Notes: generated from the sequence alone by a model not told the origin. A stretch of DNA of 64,000 nucleotides from Actinoallomurus sp963850195 (GCA_963850195.1 CAWKKD010000006.1:434001-498000); one strand, 5' to 3'. Shown: positions 53,342 to 62,819, counted from the stretch's first letter. Made by a program: numbers and translations.

Positions 53342-55495
53342 TCAGGGGTCGCGGGGCAGGCCGAGCAGGCGTTCGCCGATGACGTTGAGGTTGACCTCGG
53401 TGGTCCCGCCGCCGATGGTCATGGCCCGCGAGGCCAGCAGCAGCCGGGTCCAGTGCCGTCGCAGCCCGTCGCCGGCGCGGCCGGTCAGCGCGCCGTCCGC
53501 GCCGAGCAGCTCGAAGCCGAACTCGCTGAGCCGCTGGCCGTACTCCATGCCGACGAGCTTGCCGACGTTCGCGGTCGCGCCGACGTCCACGCCCGACAGT
53601 CGCTTGAGCGTAGAACGCATCCCGAGCAGCGCGAACACGTGCGTGTCGGCGACGAACCCGCCGAGCCGGTCGCGTACGGCGGGGTCGTCGGCGAGCCCGA
53701 GGTCGGCGACGAGGGAGAGCAGTCCCGGCAGGTCGCCGCCGAGCTGCCAGCCGGTGGACAGGTTGACGCGTTCGGCGGTGAGCGTGCCGCGCGCCACCCT
53801 CCAGCCGCGGTTGATCTCGCCGACGACCATCTCGTCGGGCACGAACACCTCGTCGAGGAAGACCTCGTTGAAGATCTCCTCGCCGGTCAGCTCGCGCAGC
53901 GGCCGTACGTCGATGCCCGCGGACTTCATGTCGACGAGGAAGTAGGTGATCCCCTCGTGCTTGGGCGCGTCCGGGTCCGTACGTGCGACGCAGATCCCCC
54001 ACTGGGCGTACTGGGCGAGGGAGGTCCAGATCTTCTGGCCGGTGATCGACCAGCCGCCCTCGACACGTACCGCCGAGGTGCGCAGGCCTGCCAGGTCGGA
54101 GCCCGCGCCCGGCTCGCTGAACAGCTGGCACCACACGATCTCGCCGCGCAGCGTGGGCGGCAGGAAGCGTTCTTGCTGCTCCGGTGTGCCGTGCGCGGTC
54201 AGCGACGGCACCACCCAGGCGCCGATCATCAGGTTGGGCGGCCGTACGCCCGCGGCCCGCAACTCCTGGTGGATGATCACCTGCTCGAGGGGCGAGGCGG
54301 CCTTGCCCCAGGGCTCGGGCAGGTGCGGCTGCACCCAGCCGCCGGCGGCCAGCTCCGCCACGCGTGCGCGGTCGTCGAGGGCCACGAGCGCGGTGACCTG
54401 CTCCCTGATCCGCAGCCGGAGCGGCTCGGCCTCGTCGGGCAGGTCGAGCTCGCGCTCCCGTGTCACGCCGGACAGCGCGAGACCCGCCAGTGACGCGCGC
54501 CATGTCGAGGCGCGGCCGAGCAGGGCGCGCAGGGTGAGCGCGCGCCGGTAGTACAGGTGCGCGTCGTGCTCGAAGGTGTACCCGATGCCGCCGTGCACCT
54601 GGATGCAGTCCTGGGTCCGCCCCACCGCGGTGTCCGGGGCCAGCACGGCCGCGATCGCGGTGGCGTAGGCGACCTGCTCGCCCGCGCCGAGCGCGCAGGC
54701 GGCGTCCCAGACGGCGGCGCGTGCGCGTTCGAGCTCGATGAGCATGCGGGCGCACTTGTGCTTGATGCCCTGGAACTGGCCGATCGGCCGGCCGAACTGC
54801 TCGCGGGTCCGCGCATAGCCCGCCGCCGTGTCGACCGCCCAGCCCGCGACGCCGCACGCCTCCGCGCCGAGGATCACCGCGGCGAGGCCGAGCACGTACG
54901 GGCGGTCGAGGCCGGTCAGGACCCGATCGGCGGGGACGGCCGCCTCCTGGACCGACACGCGGGAGACGCCACGGGTCAGGTCGAGCGCGTCCAGAGGTTC
55001 GGCGGTGACGGACGACCGCTCGAGCACGACCCACTCGCCGCTCTCGACCGGGAGCACCAGGACGTCGGCGGCGAGGCCGCCCAGCACCGGCCCGGTGGCG
55101 CCGGTCACGACGAGCCCGTCGCCGTCGCGCCGGCCGGTGAGCCCGGCCTCCAGGGACACCGCACCCGTACGGGCGCCGGTGGCGAGGTCGCGCAGGACCT
55201 TCTCGTTCCCGCCGGACGCGGCGTCGATGACCGCGCTCGCCAGCACCGTCGGGACGTACGGTCCCGGTGCCAGCGCGCGGCCCATCTCCTCGACCGCGAC
55301 GGCCAGTTCCAGGAGCGAATACCCCTGGCCACCGCTGCGTTCGGGCAGGTGGAGGCCGAGCAGCTCCTGTGCGGCGAGCGCGTCCCAGAAGGGCGGCCTG
55401 CCGTCCGAACCGGAATCGCGCGTCACATGTCGCTCGGCGAAGCCCCGCACCGAGGCGGCCAGCGCCGCGTGTTCTTCGGTCAGCCCAATGCTCAC
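53342..55495 (-). CDS. Fused two-domain acyl-CoA dehydrogenase (FadE34/ChsE3-like)
   Basis: The 717-residue protein joins two ACAD domains (about 1-345 and 365-717). The first has CIQVHGGIGYTFEHDAHLYYRRA. The second has CQLFSEPGAGSDLAGL, ITGQKIWTSLA, ARGTLTAERVNLS and, where single-domain enzymes have YEGT, AMTIGGGTTEVNLN. Fused ACADs of this size occur in sterol side-chain oxidation (FadE34/ChsE3), where one half is structural. GTG at 55495 has GGAGG 5 nt upstream. It stands apart from the other acyl-CoA genes but fits the same catabolic theme. Confidence 0.86.
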   Translation of the reverse strand: MSIGLTEEHAALAASVRGFAERHVTRDSGSDGRPPFWDALAAQELLGLHLPERSGGQGYSLLELAVAVEEMGRALAPGPYVPTVLASAVIDAASGGNEKVLRDLATGARTGAVSLEAGLTGRRDGDGLVVTGATGPVLGGLAADVLVLPVESGEWVVLERSSVTAEPLDALDLTRGVSRVSVQEAAVPADRVLTGLDRPYVLGLAAVILGAEACGVAGWAVDTAAGYARTREQFGRPIGQFQGIKHKCARMLIELERARAAVWDAACALGAGEQVAYATAIAAVLAPDTAVGRTQDCIQVHGGIGYTFEHDAHLYYRRALTLRALLGRASTWRASLAGLALSGVTRERELDLPDEAEPLRLRIREQVTALVALDDRARVAELAAGGWVQPHLPEPWGKAASPLEQVIIHQELRAAGVRPPNLMIGAWVVPSLTAHGTPEQQERFLPPTLRGEIVWCQLFSEPGAGSDLAGLRTSAVRVEGGWSITGQKIWTSLAQYAQWGICVARTDPDAPKHEGITYFLVDMKSAGIDVRPLRELTGEEIFNEVFLDEVFVPDEMVVGEINRGWRVARGTLTAERVNLSTGWQLGGDLPGLLSLVADLGLADDPAVRDRLGGFVADTHVFALLGMRSTLKRLSGVDVGATANVGKLVGMEYGQRLSEFGFELLGADGALTGRAGDGLRRHWTRLLLASRAMTIGGGTTEVNLNVIGERLLGLPRDP

Positions 55496-55541
55496 GTCAG
55501 CCTCCACCCGCTCGCCGGTGCGCACACACCCTAGAGCAAAG

Positions 55542-55555
55542 CGAACGAGATTCGG
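55542..55555. promoter_or_regulatory. ATCTCGTTC motif upstream of the acyl-CoA dehydrogenase
   Basis: CGAACGAGATTCGG (minus-strand ATCTCGTTC) lies 47 nt before the dehydrogenase start. It shares the TCTCGTT core with the two copies near 28.1-28.2 kb and has CGAA/TTCG arms. The link is tentative. Confidence 0.3.
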
Positions 55556-55568
55556 TATTACCGGCCGC

Positions 55569-56273
55569 TCACTGCCACGTACGCGACGCGAGCGCCTCGC
55601 GTACGGCCGGGTCGTTGCGCGCGGTGGTCTGCAGGGCGGCGTCGAACAGCTCGCTCAGGATGCGTTCGAGCTCCGAGCGCGCCGGCTGACCGGTCTGGAG
55701 CCACTGCCGGCTGATCACCTCGACCAGGCCGATCCAGCCCTTGATGACCGACCGCAGCATCGGCGGCTCGCCCGCGGGCTGCAGCCCTTCGAGGAGGAGG
55801 TTGAGGATCTCCTCCCTCAGCCGCCCGGCGATCGTCTCGCCCTCGTCCCCGGCGGGGCTGGCCCCGTGCCCGACCAGGACGGTGAAGCTGATCGGGCTTT
55901 CCTGGACGTGGTCGAGGTAGGCCGCGAGACCAGAGGACAGCCAGGTCTCCGGCGAGCGCTCGGCGGCCACGCGGACCACCGTGAGCAGCTCGTCGGCGGC
56001 CTGGCGGAGCGCCGCGAGGAAGACCCCGAGCTTCCCGCCGTAGTAGTGGTAGAGCAGCGGGCGGGACATGTCGGCGGCGGCCGCGATGTCGTCGACCGAG
56101 ACCTGGTCGTACGGCCGCGCGTTGAACAGCTCCAGCGCTGCCATCATCAGCGCGCGCCTGCGGTCGTCCGGCGCCATCCGCCGGCGCGGGCCACGGCCCG
56201 GAGGGACCTCCGCCACCGGCATTTCGGAAGCAACGCCCACGAGAGCCTCCCGCGAACCACTCTGATCAGTCAT
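55569..56273 (-). CDS. TetR-family transcriptional regulator
   Basis: The 234-residue protein has the TetR helix-turn-helix VSVDDIAAAADMSRPLLYHYYGGKLGVFLAAL at about 58-89 and a C-terminal ligand domain (AYLDHVQESPISFTVLVGHG). It is 73 nt upstream of the fused dehydrogenase on the same strand and may be its regulator. It is similar in layout to the TetR protein at 57717 (both have YGGKLG in the helix-turn-helix). Confidence 0.87.
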   Translation of the reverse strand: MTDQSGSREALVGVASEMPVAEVPPGRGPRRRMAPDDRRRALMMAALELFNARPYDQVSVDDIAAAADMSRPLLYHYYGGKLGVFLAALRQAADELLTVVRVAAERSPETWLSSGLAAYLDHVQESPISFTVLVGHGASPAGDEGETIAGRLREEILNLLLEGLQPAGEPPMLRSVIKGWIGLVEVISRQWLQTGQPARSELERILSELFDAALQTTARNDPAVREALASRTWQ

Positions 56274-56325
56274 CGGGTCACCATGTGCGGTGCGTGATCA
56301 AGGTAGAGGGCATCGGCCCATTCGC

Positions 56326-56347
56326 GGGCAGCCCAAAATGGCTGCCC
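56326..56347 (-). terminator. Candidate terminator hairpin
   Basis: An 8-bp stem GGGCAGCC/GGCTGCCC with a 6-nt loop lies 69 nt beyond the DUF4185 stop. It sits in the 143-nt region upstream of tetR, so it could instead be a leader structure. Confidence 0.4.
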
Positions 56348-56416
56348 CACGATTGGGCACAGCTTCGCTGTCCCGCTCCCCACAATGGCTACCCTAAGTC
56401 GCTATTCGACATTCCG

Positions 56417-57622
56417 TCAATGATTGTGCGGACATGTTGTGAACCAACCCGGACCGGGAGTCGGCCCGCGCGCGGGCGGCGCGACGTACCCGCGCCGGAA
56501 AACGTCGACCGGTACGGAGATGAACCTCGGGCGGTACACGCTCACCTGCCGCAGGTTCTGCGGCACGCATTGCGCGTCCACCAGCGTCGAGTTGACGTTG
56601 TAGGACACGATCACCCGGCCGTTCGCGTCGAGCTGCGGATGCGTGCGCGCCTCGTAGACGTACCCGCCCGCCCGGGTCTCGGGCGTCTGATAGATGACGG
56701 CGCTGTCGGAGGCGCGGAACGGCCCGGCCGGCGTGTCCGCCAGGTAGGCGATCAGCGCGCCGTCCGTGAGGGTGCCCGACTGCCGGTGGGTGACCAGCGC
56801 GAACCTCCCGCCGGCGCGGAGCAGTCCGAACCCGGCGTCGACGCGCGCCGGCAGCTCGGCCGCGCGCGCCGGATCCGCCGACCAGGCGGTTCCCGTGTCG
56901 TAGCGCCAGGACGGCAGGTCGGTCATGTGGCCGCGCGGCGTACGGGCGATGGCGAGCTGCTTGGGGTGGCCTGGCAGGTCGAGCCGCGCCCGGTAGCCGT
57001 AGATATAGGTCCAGTCGCCGTCGTCGAACAGCGCCGACCCCCACATGACCGGGGTACGCCCCGGCGACACCGGGCCGACGGGCAGCTCGCGCACGCTCAC
57101 CGGCCGCAGCGAGGGCAGCTCGAACGTCACCTGCGCGACGCCTGCTTCGGTGAAGTCCCAGCCGGAGGTGCCGGTGAGCCGGTGATAGAACTCCACCAGC
57201 CTTCCGTTCTCCAGGTGCCCGCCGCCGACCCAGTACCAGCCCGGCACGCCCGGCGGCGGCCGTACCGAGGTGCCGGCCACCACCGTGGTCAGGCGTGAGC
57301 CGTCCTGCACGACCATCGAGTTGCGCACAAAACCACGCCCGGACCGCGAGCCGTCCGGGTTCACCGGGCCGAGAAAGGTGTCGGAGAAGAACCACGCGAC
57401 CCGACCGTCGGGGAGCACGGTCGAACTCGTCCCGTCCGCGCCGCTCCACTGCCCGGACTTGGAGGTGTCGCCCGCGTGCTGCCAGGCGGTGTTCATCGAG
57501 ACGAACGGACCGGCCGCCCCAGGCGCCGTGTCGTTGCAGGCCACAGGGGTCAGGGCGACGAGAGCGACAAGGATCCGCGTGAACGGCCGAGCCCGGCCCG
57601 TCACGGTACGGTGCCACGTCAT
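56417..57622 (-). CDS. Putative lipoprotein with DUF4185-type beta-propeller domain
   Basis: The 401-residue product has a lipoprotein signal (RILVALVALTPVAC, lipidated Cys 29). It then has a beta-propeller-like body with SSTVLPDGRVAWFFSDTFLG, WYWVGGGHLENGRLVEFYHR, VMWGSALFDDGDWTYIYG and VYEARTHPQLDANGRVIVSYN, similar to DUF4185/GH43-like surface proteins. ATG at 57622 is chosen; 57637 would add 5 residues. It is divergent from the TetR gene across an AT-rich region with an operator. A role in binding or trimming surface glycans is possible. Confidence 0.78.
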   Translation of the reverse strand: MTWHRTVTGRARPFTRILVALVALTPVACNDTAPGAAGPFVSMNTAWQHAGDTSKSGQWSGADGTSSTVLPDGRVAWFFSDTFLGPVNPDGSRSGRGFVRNSMVVQDGSRLTTVVAGTSVRPPPGVPGWYWVGGGHLENGRLVEFYHRLTGTSGWDFTEAGVAQVTFELPSLRPVSVRELPVGPVSPGRTPVMWGSALFDDGDWTYIYGYRARLDLPGHPKQLAIARTPRGHMTDLPSWRYDTGTAWSADPARAAELPARVDAGFGLLRAGGRFALVTHRQSGTLTDGALIAYLADTPAGPFRASDSAVIYQTPETRAGGYVYEARTHPQLDANGRVIVSYNVNSTLVDAQCVPQNLRQVSVYRPRFISVPVDVFRRGYVAPPARGPTPGPGWFTTCPHNH

Positions 57623-57679
57623 TACGCCATTACGCATTGATTATCACAAACAACATAAAGTTAACGTTTTTCAGCCCTA

Positions 57680-57694
57680 TTGACCCCATGTCAA
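57680..57694. promoter_or_regulatory. TetR operator TTGAC-N5-GTCAA at the tetR promoter
   Basis: TTGACCCCATGTCAA is a perfect 5+5+5 inverted repeat. TTGACC also serves as a -35 element, with an 18-nt spacer to TAAGGT (57704-57709), which ends 7 nt before the GTG at 57717. The tetR mRNA is therefore probably leaderless and autorepressed. The same repeat occurs at 63677. Confidence 0.65.
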
Positions 57695-57716
57695 AACTCT
57701 TCCTAAGGTTGCCCGG

Positions 57717-58292
57717 GTGACCGACTCCCCGCCGGACACATGCCGCCGGCCCGTGGTCGCCACGGCCATGGAAATGTTCAACAGACAGTCCTACGACGAG
57801 ATCTCGGTCGAGGACATCGCCGTCGCCGCAGGGGTGCCCGGACGTGAGTGCTACCGCCGATACGGCGGCAAGCTCGGCATCTACCTGGCGTCCCTTCACC
57901 AGGCGGTCGACGACGCGGTCGCCGATTTGGCCCGCGACGGGCCCGACGACGCACGCGGTCGCCTGCGCTATGGCCTGCGCGCCTACATGGACCACCTGAC
58001 GACCCACCCGATCGGGCATCTCTACCTGTCCCCGGGGGCGTCCACCGGGAACGGCGTCGAGCAGCACTTCCGCGAGGAACTGCGGCGTACGGTGACCCGC
58101 GCACTGCTCAGGTGCGTGGGCCACGACCAGCCGGGACCGCTGCGGACGCTGGTGCCCGGATGGGTCGCGCTGGCCGAGAGCATGTTGTGTGACTGGGTTC
58201 GTCGCGGCGTCCCCAACCGTGAGGACTTCGAGACGGTGCTGTGCGACCTTTTCTTCGCCGTCGTCGAGACCGCGGACGGCGTGCGGAACTGA
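57717..58292 (+). CDS. TetR-family transcriptional regulator, probable controller of the AftD operon
   Basis: The 191-residue protein has ISVEDIAVAAGVPGRECYRRYGGKLGIYLASL, a TetR helix-turn-helix, and a ligand domain with YGLRAYMDHLTTHPIGHLYL. It is convergent with the Trm112-AftD-methyltransferase operon and divergent from the DUF4185 gene. An identical inverted repeat at its own promoter and at the operon promoter supports direct control. The ligand may be a lipid or glycan precursor. Confidence 0.87.
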   Translation: MTDSPPDTCRRPVVATAMEMFNRQSYDEISVEDIAVAAGVPGRECYRRYGGKLGIYLASLHQAVDDAVADLARDGPDDARGRLRYGLRAYMDHLTTHPIGHLYLSPGASTGNGVEQHFREELRRTVTRALLRCVGHDQPGPLRTLVPGWVALAESMLCDWVRRGVPNREDFETVLCDLFFAVVETADGVRN

Positions 58293-58304
58293 CCGGAGTG
58301 CGCA

Positions 58305-58337
58305 GCCCGGCCGCGGTCCCGTGACCCGGGGCCGGGC
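58305..58337. terminator. Bidirectional terminator
   Basis: GCCCGGCC and GGCCGGGC form an 8-bp stem around 17 nt between the convergent tetR and Trm112-like genes. GTTAACC follows on the plus strand. Confidence 0.5.
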
Positions 58338-58341
58338 CTCG

Positions 58342-58662
58342 TTAACCCTGTGGACGGCGGCTCCCATCTCCGCCGCGTCCCCGCGACGCTCCCGACACCG
58401 ATGGAATCGGCTCGACGAGGTCCGTCACGTCCCGCCCGAGAGTCGCCTCGGCCTCGCCGAGGGCGGCGCGCTCGACCAGCTCCTGGTGCCGTTCGCCGGA
58501 GGCGGGCTCGGCCTGGTCGGCCAGCAGCACCGGGATCCCGGTCTCGACCCGGTACGCACGCCGGAGCCGCGGGTTGTACAGCACCTCGTCCTCGGGGAAG
58601 TGCAGGAGCGCCTGCTTGTCGATGGGGCAGGCCAGGATGCGGAGCAGTCGATCTTCGAGCAT
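58342..58662 (-). CDS. Trm112-family-like protein without complete zinc site
   Basis: The 106-residue product opens MLEDRLLRILACPIDKQALL and has LYNPRLRRAYRVETGIPVLL, the bacterial Trm112 pattern. Only one Cys (C12) remains of the usual zinc knuckle. A polar tail of about 50 residues follows. GAGAGGA 6 nt before the ATG supports the start. It is the last gene of the methyltransferase-AftD operon; Trm112 proteins activate methyltransferases, so it may stabilise the methyltransferase encoded upstream (inference). Confidence 0.72.
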   Translation of the reverse strand: MLEDRLLRILACPIDKQALLHFPEDEVLYNPRLRRAYRVETGIPVLLADQAEPASGERHQELVERAALGEAEATLGRDVTDLVEPIPSVSGASRGRGGDGSRRPQG

Positions 58663-58706
58663 CGCGGGTCCTCTCAACTCGGGTACATGATCCGTACGGC
58701 CGGAGC

Positions 58707-61700
58707 TCATCTGCGCCTCACCGCGAGCGGTGTGAGCGCTGCGGCGAGCGCGATCAGCGCCGCCGCCTGTGCCGGTGCGCCGAAGGCGCCGGTTCCGTGG
58801 ACGACCCCGGGGTGCACGCCGATCGCGGAGAACACACCGGCTGTCGTCATCGCGCCGAACGCCAGCCACGGCACCCAGCCGGGCCGCCATCGGCCGAACA
58901 GGGCGATCAGCGGCACCGTGAGGGCCAGGACACCGCCCACGACGGTGAGCAGCGCGGTCACCGCGACCAGCCCGGTCCAGAAGAGCACCGGGTCATCGCC
59001 GGAGGCGGGCTTCGCACGGCGTGTACGGGTGGCGCGCATCCGCCGTCCGGCGAGCACCGCCAGCAGGATCAGCCCGGCCACCGCCCCGGCGGCCACGAGG
59101 AGCGCCGCGTGGTAGCCGGTCGCCGGCGCGAACGAGAGCCGCACCGTGCCGCCGTTCCCGGCCGGCAGGACGAAGCCCTGCTGCCAGCCGTCGAGCGTCA
59201 CGGGCTTGAGGCGCCGGCCGCCGATCGACGCGGTCCACCCGGGGTTCACGGCCTCGTGGACCTGGAGGTAGGACTCCCCGCCCGGCCCGACCGTGACGGT
59301 GCGCTTCTCCGCACCCCAGTCGCCGACCCGCATCGATCGCGGCGTCGCCGCGGCGGGTGCGTGCGCGGAGTCGAGGCTCAGGTCGGTGAGTGCGAGCGAC
59401 CCGCCGCCCGGCGAGGTCAGCCGGTGTTCACCGGCCGCCAGATGGATCCGCCCGCCCCGCGTGCACGTACGTACCGGCAGCGGGTTGAACGAGGTCAGGT
59501 CGCCGATCGTGCCGGCGACCGACGTGGCGTACCGGTGGCCGTCGATGACGATCTCCGGCCCCTTTCCGCACGGCAGCCTGAACTTCGTCGACGGCGTCGA
59601 CGCCCCGGTCCGCAGGCCCGAGAGGCCGGGGATCCGCAGCTCGGCGAGGCCGACGGGAAGCTGCTGCGGCGACCCGCTCATCGCGTTGTAGGCGGTCAGG
59701 TTCCGTGACTTCGGGAGGGCGATGTCCAGGTGATCGGTGACCATCGGCCTGAAGCGGACGTCGCCGTCGCGTGGCACGTCGGTCTCCTGGCCGTTGACGC
59801 CGATGCGGCTCGGCGCCGCCGCCATGCCCGAGGCGGGCGTGAGCCGGATCTCGTCGATGCGGCGGCGGCCCTTCCACGTCAGGCGCAGCGTGGCGGTCGA
59901 CCGGTCGGCGAGCCAGCCGGTGGCGTCGCTGCCGTCGAGGAGGTTCTCCGGGCGCAGCGACGGCGCCGATCCGAACGTCGAGTCCGCCGAGATCCGCAGC
60001 GTCACCGGCGTACGGCCGACCGGGCGGCTCAGCATCCGGTCGAGCGCGGAACCCGGTACGGCGACGCCGGACGCGGTCACCCGCGCCGTACGTGCCCGGT
60101 CCGCGGTGAAGATCCGCCCGAGCGCACGCTCGGGCGCCGGTGGCATGCCGATCGGCGACCCGGGGTCACGGTGGAAGGAGTACACGGTCGAGGTCGCGCC
60201 GTGGCTCGCAGGGTCGTCGTCGGACCGCAGGTAGCGCTGGACGCGTACGCCGGGGATGGCGATGTCGGAGATGCCCGCGCCGGCCCCGCCCTGACCGCCG
60301 TGGACGTCGCCGAGCGTGACGCGCAGCGTGCGCGTGGTCCCCGCCGGGATGTTCAGCGGCTGCGGCGCGCCGGTCGCGCGCGTCGTCGTGATGGCGCGTC
60401 CCTTGTCCGTCTGGACGGTCAGCCGGCCGGCGATCGGCCGCGTGGAGCCGTCGGCGAGCAGCCGCGCCTGTAGCGGGCCGGAGAGGTTCACCGGGTGGTC
60501 GAAGGCCACCTCGACCCACTGGCCGTCCGGGGCGTCGGGCCGTCCCTCGGCCCACGCGGTCGACGGGTCGCCGTCGAAGGCGTTGACCGGGTCGTACTCC
60601 GGCATCTGCCACAGCCACGAGCCGTACGACGAGGCGGTCACGCGCGCGGCGCCGCTCAGCTCCGCGACGGTCTGGCGCCCGCCCGGCGGCAGGAGCTGCC
60701 TCGGCGGCTTCCCGCCGCCCCGGTGCGGGTCGTCGGGCGGGTTGGTCTCGTCGGCGGTGTAGGTGTACGAGGTGTTCCGGCCGACCAGCCCGAAGACCGT
60801 GTCGGCGCGGCGCAGGTCGTCCGTGACGTACGCGCGGGCGGGCGGGGTCGTGGCGCGCCCCCGCTGGTCGCCGGAGATGACCGCTCCGGGCGTGAGCAGT
60901 CCCTGGTCGGCGAGCTGGAGCAGCGCCGCCGGGCCCGAGCTGTTCACGGCCGTGCCCGCGGCGGGCAGAACCTGCGCCGGGGTGGCGGGGCGCAGACGCG
61001 GGTCGGCCGCCTGGAAGACCTCGACGGCCGGGTACCCGGGCATGATCGACTCCAGCTCCGGCGACGTGCCGCGGCCGAAGTCCGCGTTCAGCGTCGAAGG
61101 GCCGAAGGACGCCGCGCGCACGAAGCCGGACGTCTCCAGCGTCCGGTGCACGACCTGGGCCGGCACGTGGTCGAAGAGCGTCGAGTCGAGGTCGTTGCGC
61201 ACGACCACGTAGCGGACGCCGGCGCGGTCGAGGAAGGCGGGCAGGCCCGGGGTCGCCACGCCGGACCCGACGGCCCGCTCGACCGCGTCGGTCAGGTCGC
61301 GTACGCCGCCGCCGGTGAACGGCACCAGGTCGCGCTGGGCCCACGGCGAGCGCGCGAGGGGTTCGAGTGGGTCGTCGATCGGCTCGCCCCAGGCGTACAG
61401 GCCGTGGGAGTCGGCGGGCACCACCAGCGCGGTATCGCGCGGCGAGTGCTGCTGAAGGAAGGCCGCGGTCTGCTTCCAGTACGCGGGGACGCGGTCGAAG
61501 GACCCGGGCTGGAGGATCGTGCCGCTCAGGTACGGCAGGCCGAGCCCGGCGAGGACGGCGAGCGCGGCGACGGCCGCGGCGATCGGCCGGACGCGCGGCC
61601 ACGGCAGGCGTACGCGGCTGAGCGCGTGGGTCAGCGCCAGCGCGAGCGAGGCGGCCAGCGCGGGCTCGAACTTGTAGACGTTGCGCAGCGGCGCGAGCGG

Positions 61701-62819
61701 CCCGTCCAGCAGGTGGTGCACGGTGGCCTGGAACGGGCCGCCGAGCGGCCCCCAGTAACCCGCGAGCATGATCAGGGTCGCCAGCCCGGCGGTCAGCCGA
61801 AGCCACCGGCCCTCGGGCAGGTCGCGGCACGCCATCCCGGCGAGCCCGCCGGCCCCGGCCACAGCGGCGGCGATCATCGGCCACGGCGAGGTGACGAGCT
61901 GCCATCCCGCCGACAGCCACGGACCGCCCAGGCCCAGGTACGCGACCCAGTCGCCGCTGCCGCGCAGCGCGTTGGACGCGGAGGTGGTCTGCGTGGTGTT
62001 GACCGCCTGCTCGATGTAGGGCAGGAAGTTCGCGCCGTACTTGCCCTGGTAGAGCAGAGGGATGAGCCACCACAGGCTCGCCATCAGGACGGCGAGGCTC
62101 CACCAGGCGGTGAGCCGCCACCGGCGCGGGCCGGTCCGGGTCAGGATGTACATCCCGGGCAGCGCGAGGGCGGCGAGCGTCGACACGGCGTTCACGCCGC
62201 CCATGCACAGCACGACGACGCCGGACCGCGCCGCCGCGATGCGGGCCGACCGGCTCGGGTCGAGCAGAGGCAGGACCGCCCACGGCGCCATCACGCCGGG
62301 CACGATCGCGGCGGACGTCGAGCCGACCAGGATCGTGTACGTCGGCCAGAGCGCGAAGACCGCGCCGGCCAGCAGCCGGGTCCGCCGTGAGCCGAGGCCG
62401 AGCGCCTCGGAGAGGCGTACGAGACCGAGGAAGCCGGTCGTGATCAGCAGCGACATCCACAGGCGCTCGGTGAGCCAGATCGGCAGATGCACGAGGTGGC
62501 CGACCAGGTAGAAGGCGCCCATCGGGAAGACGTAGCCGATGTACTGGTCCTGGAGCCCGCCGAACCACTGGAGCGGGTTCCACAGGTGCCACAGGCGCGC
62601 GTAGAAGCCCACCGGGTCGATGTTGACGCCGAGCTTGGTGTCGAACGTCATCCGGCCGACGTCATGGCTCGCCAGCAGCGTGAACGCCACGACCCACACG
62701 ATCAGCGGCCAGCGCCGGCCGACCCGGTCGGCCGCCATGTCACCGGTCCCGCCGGCGTACGGGGGCGGCGCTCCGCCGCCGTCCTCCGCCTCGGTCGCGG
62801 CTCCGAGCGTGATGGTCAC
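58707..62819 (-). CDS. AftD-like alpha-(1->3)-arabinofuranosyltransferase, DUF3367 family (copy 2)
   Basis: The 1370-residue protein (GTG start, GGAGG 8 nt upstream) is close to the 1400 residues of mycobacterial AftD. The N-terminal membrane domain contains FDTKLGVNIDPVGFYARLWHLW and VHHLLDGPLAPLRNVYKFEP. The soluble part has discoidin-like carbohydrate-binding domains (GQWVEVAFDHPVNL and TLRLTWKGRRRIDEIRLTPA) and the C-terminus has four helices. It shares order and motifs with copy 1 but normal ends. It follows the methyltransferase by 25 nt and precedes the Trm112-like gene. Confidence 0.87.
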   Translation of the reverse strand: MTITLGAATEAEDGGGAPPPYAGGTGDMAADRVGRRWPLIVWVVAFTLLASHDVGRMTFDTKLGVNIDPVGFYARLWHLWNPLQWFGGLQDQYIGYVFPMGAFYLVGHLVHLPIWLTERLWMSLLITTGFLGLVRLSEALGLGSRRTRLLAGAVFALWPTYTILVGSTSAAIVPGVMAPWAVLPLLDPSRSARIAAARSGVVVLCMGGVNAVSTLAALALPGMYILTRTGPRRWRLTAWWSLAVLMASLWWLIPLLYQGKYGANFLPYIEQAVNTTQTTSASNALRGSGDWVAYLGLGGPWLSAGWQLVTSPWPMIAAAVAGAGGLAGMACRDLPEGRWLRLTAGLATLIMLAGYWGPLGGPFQATVHHLLDGPLAPLRNVYKFEPALAASLALALTHALSRVRLPWPRVRPIAAAVAALAVLAGLGLPYLSGTILQPGSFDRVPAYWKQTAAFLQQHSPRDTALVVPADSHGLYAWGEPIDDPLEPLARSPWAQRDLVPFTGGGVRDLTDAVERAVGSGVATPGLPAFLDRAGVRYVVVRNDLDSTLFDHVPAQVVHRTLETSGFVRAASFGPSTLNADFGRGTSPELESIMPGYPAVEVFQAADPRLRPATPAQVLPAAGTAVNSSGPAALLQLADQGLLTPGAVISGDQRGRATTPPARAYVTDDLRRADTVFGLVGRNTSYTYTADETNPPDDPHRGGGKPPRQLLPPGGRQTVAELSGAARVTASSYGSWLWQMPEYDPVNAFDGDPSTAWAEGRPDAPDGQWVEVAFDHPVNLSGPLQARLLADGSTRPIAGRLTVQTDKGRAITTTRATGAPQPLNIPAGTTRTLRVTLGDVHGGQGGAGAGISDIAIPGVRVQRYLRSDDDPASHGATSTVYSFHRDPGSPIGMPPAPERALGRIFTADRARTARVTASGVAVPGSALDRMLSRPVGRTPVTLRISADSTFGSAPSLRPENLLDGSDATGWLADRSTATLRLTWKGRRRIDEIRLTPASGMAAAPSRIGVNGQETDVPRDGDVRFRPMVTDHLDIALPKSRNLTAYNAMSGSPQQLPVGLAELRIPGLSGLRTGASTPSTKFRLPCGKGPEIVIDGHRYATSVAGTIGDLTSFNPLPVRTCTRGGRIHLAAGEHRLTSPGGGSLALTDLSLDSAHAPAAATPRSMRVGDWGAEKRTVTVGPGGESYLQVHEAVNPGWTASIGGRRLKPVTLDGWQQGFVLPAGNGGTVRLSFAPATGYHAALLVAAGAVAGLILLAVLAGRRMRATRTRRAKPASGDDPVLFWTGLVAVTALLTVVGGVLALTVPLIALFGRWRPGWVPWLAFGAMTTAGVFSAIGVHPGVVHGTGAFGAPAQAAALIALAAALTPLAVRRR

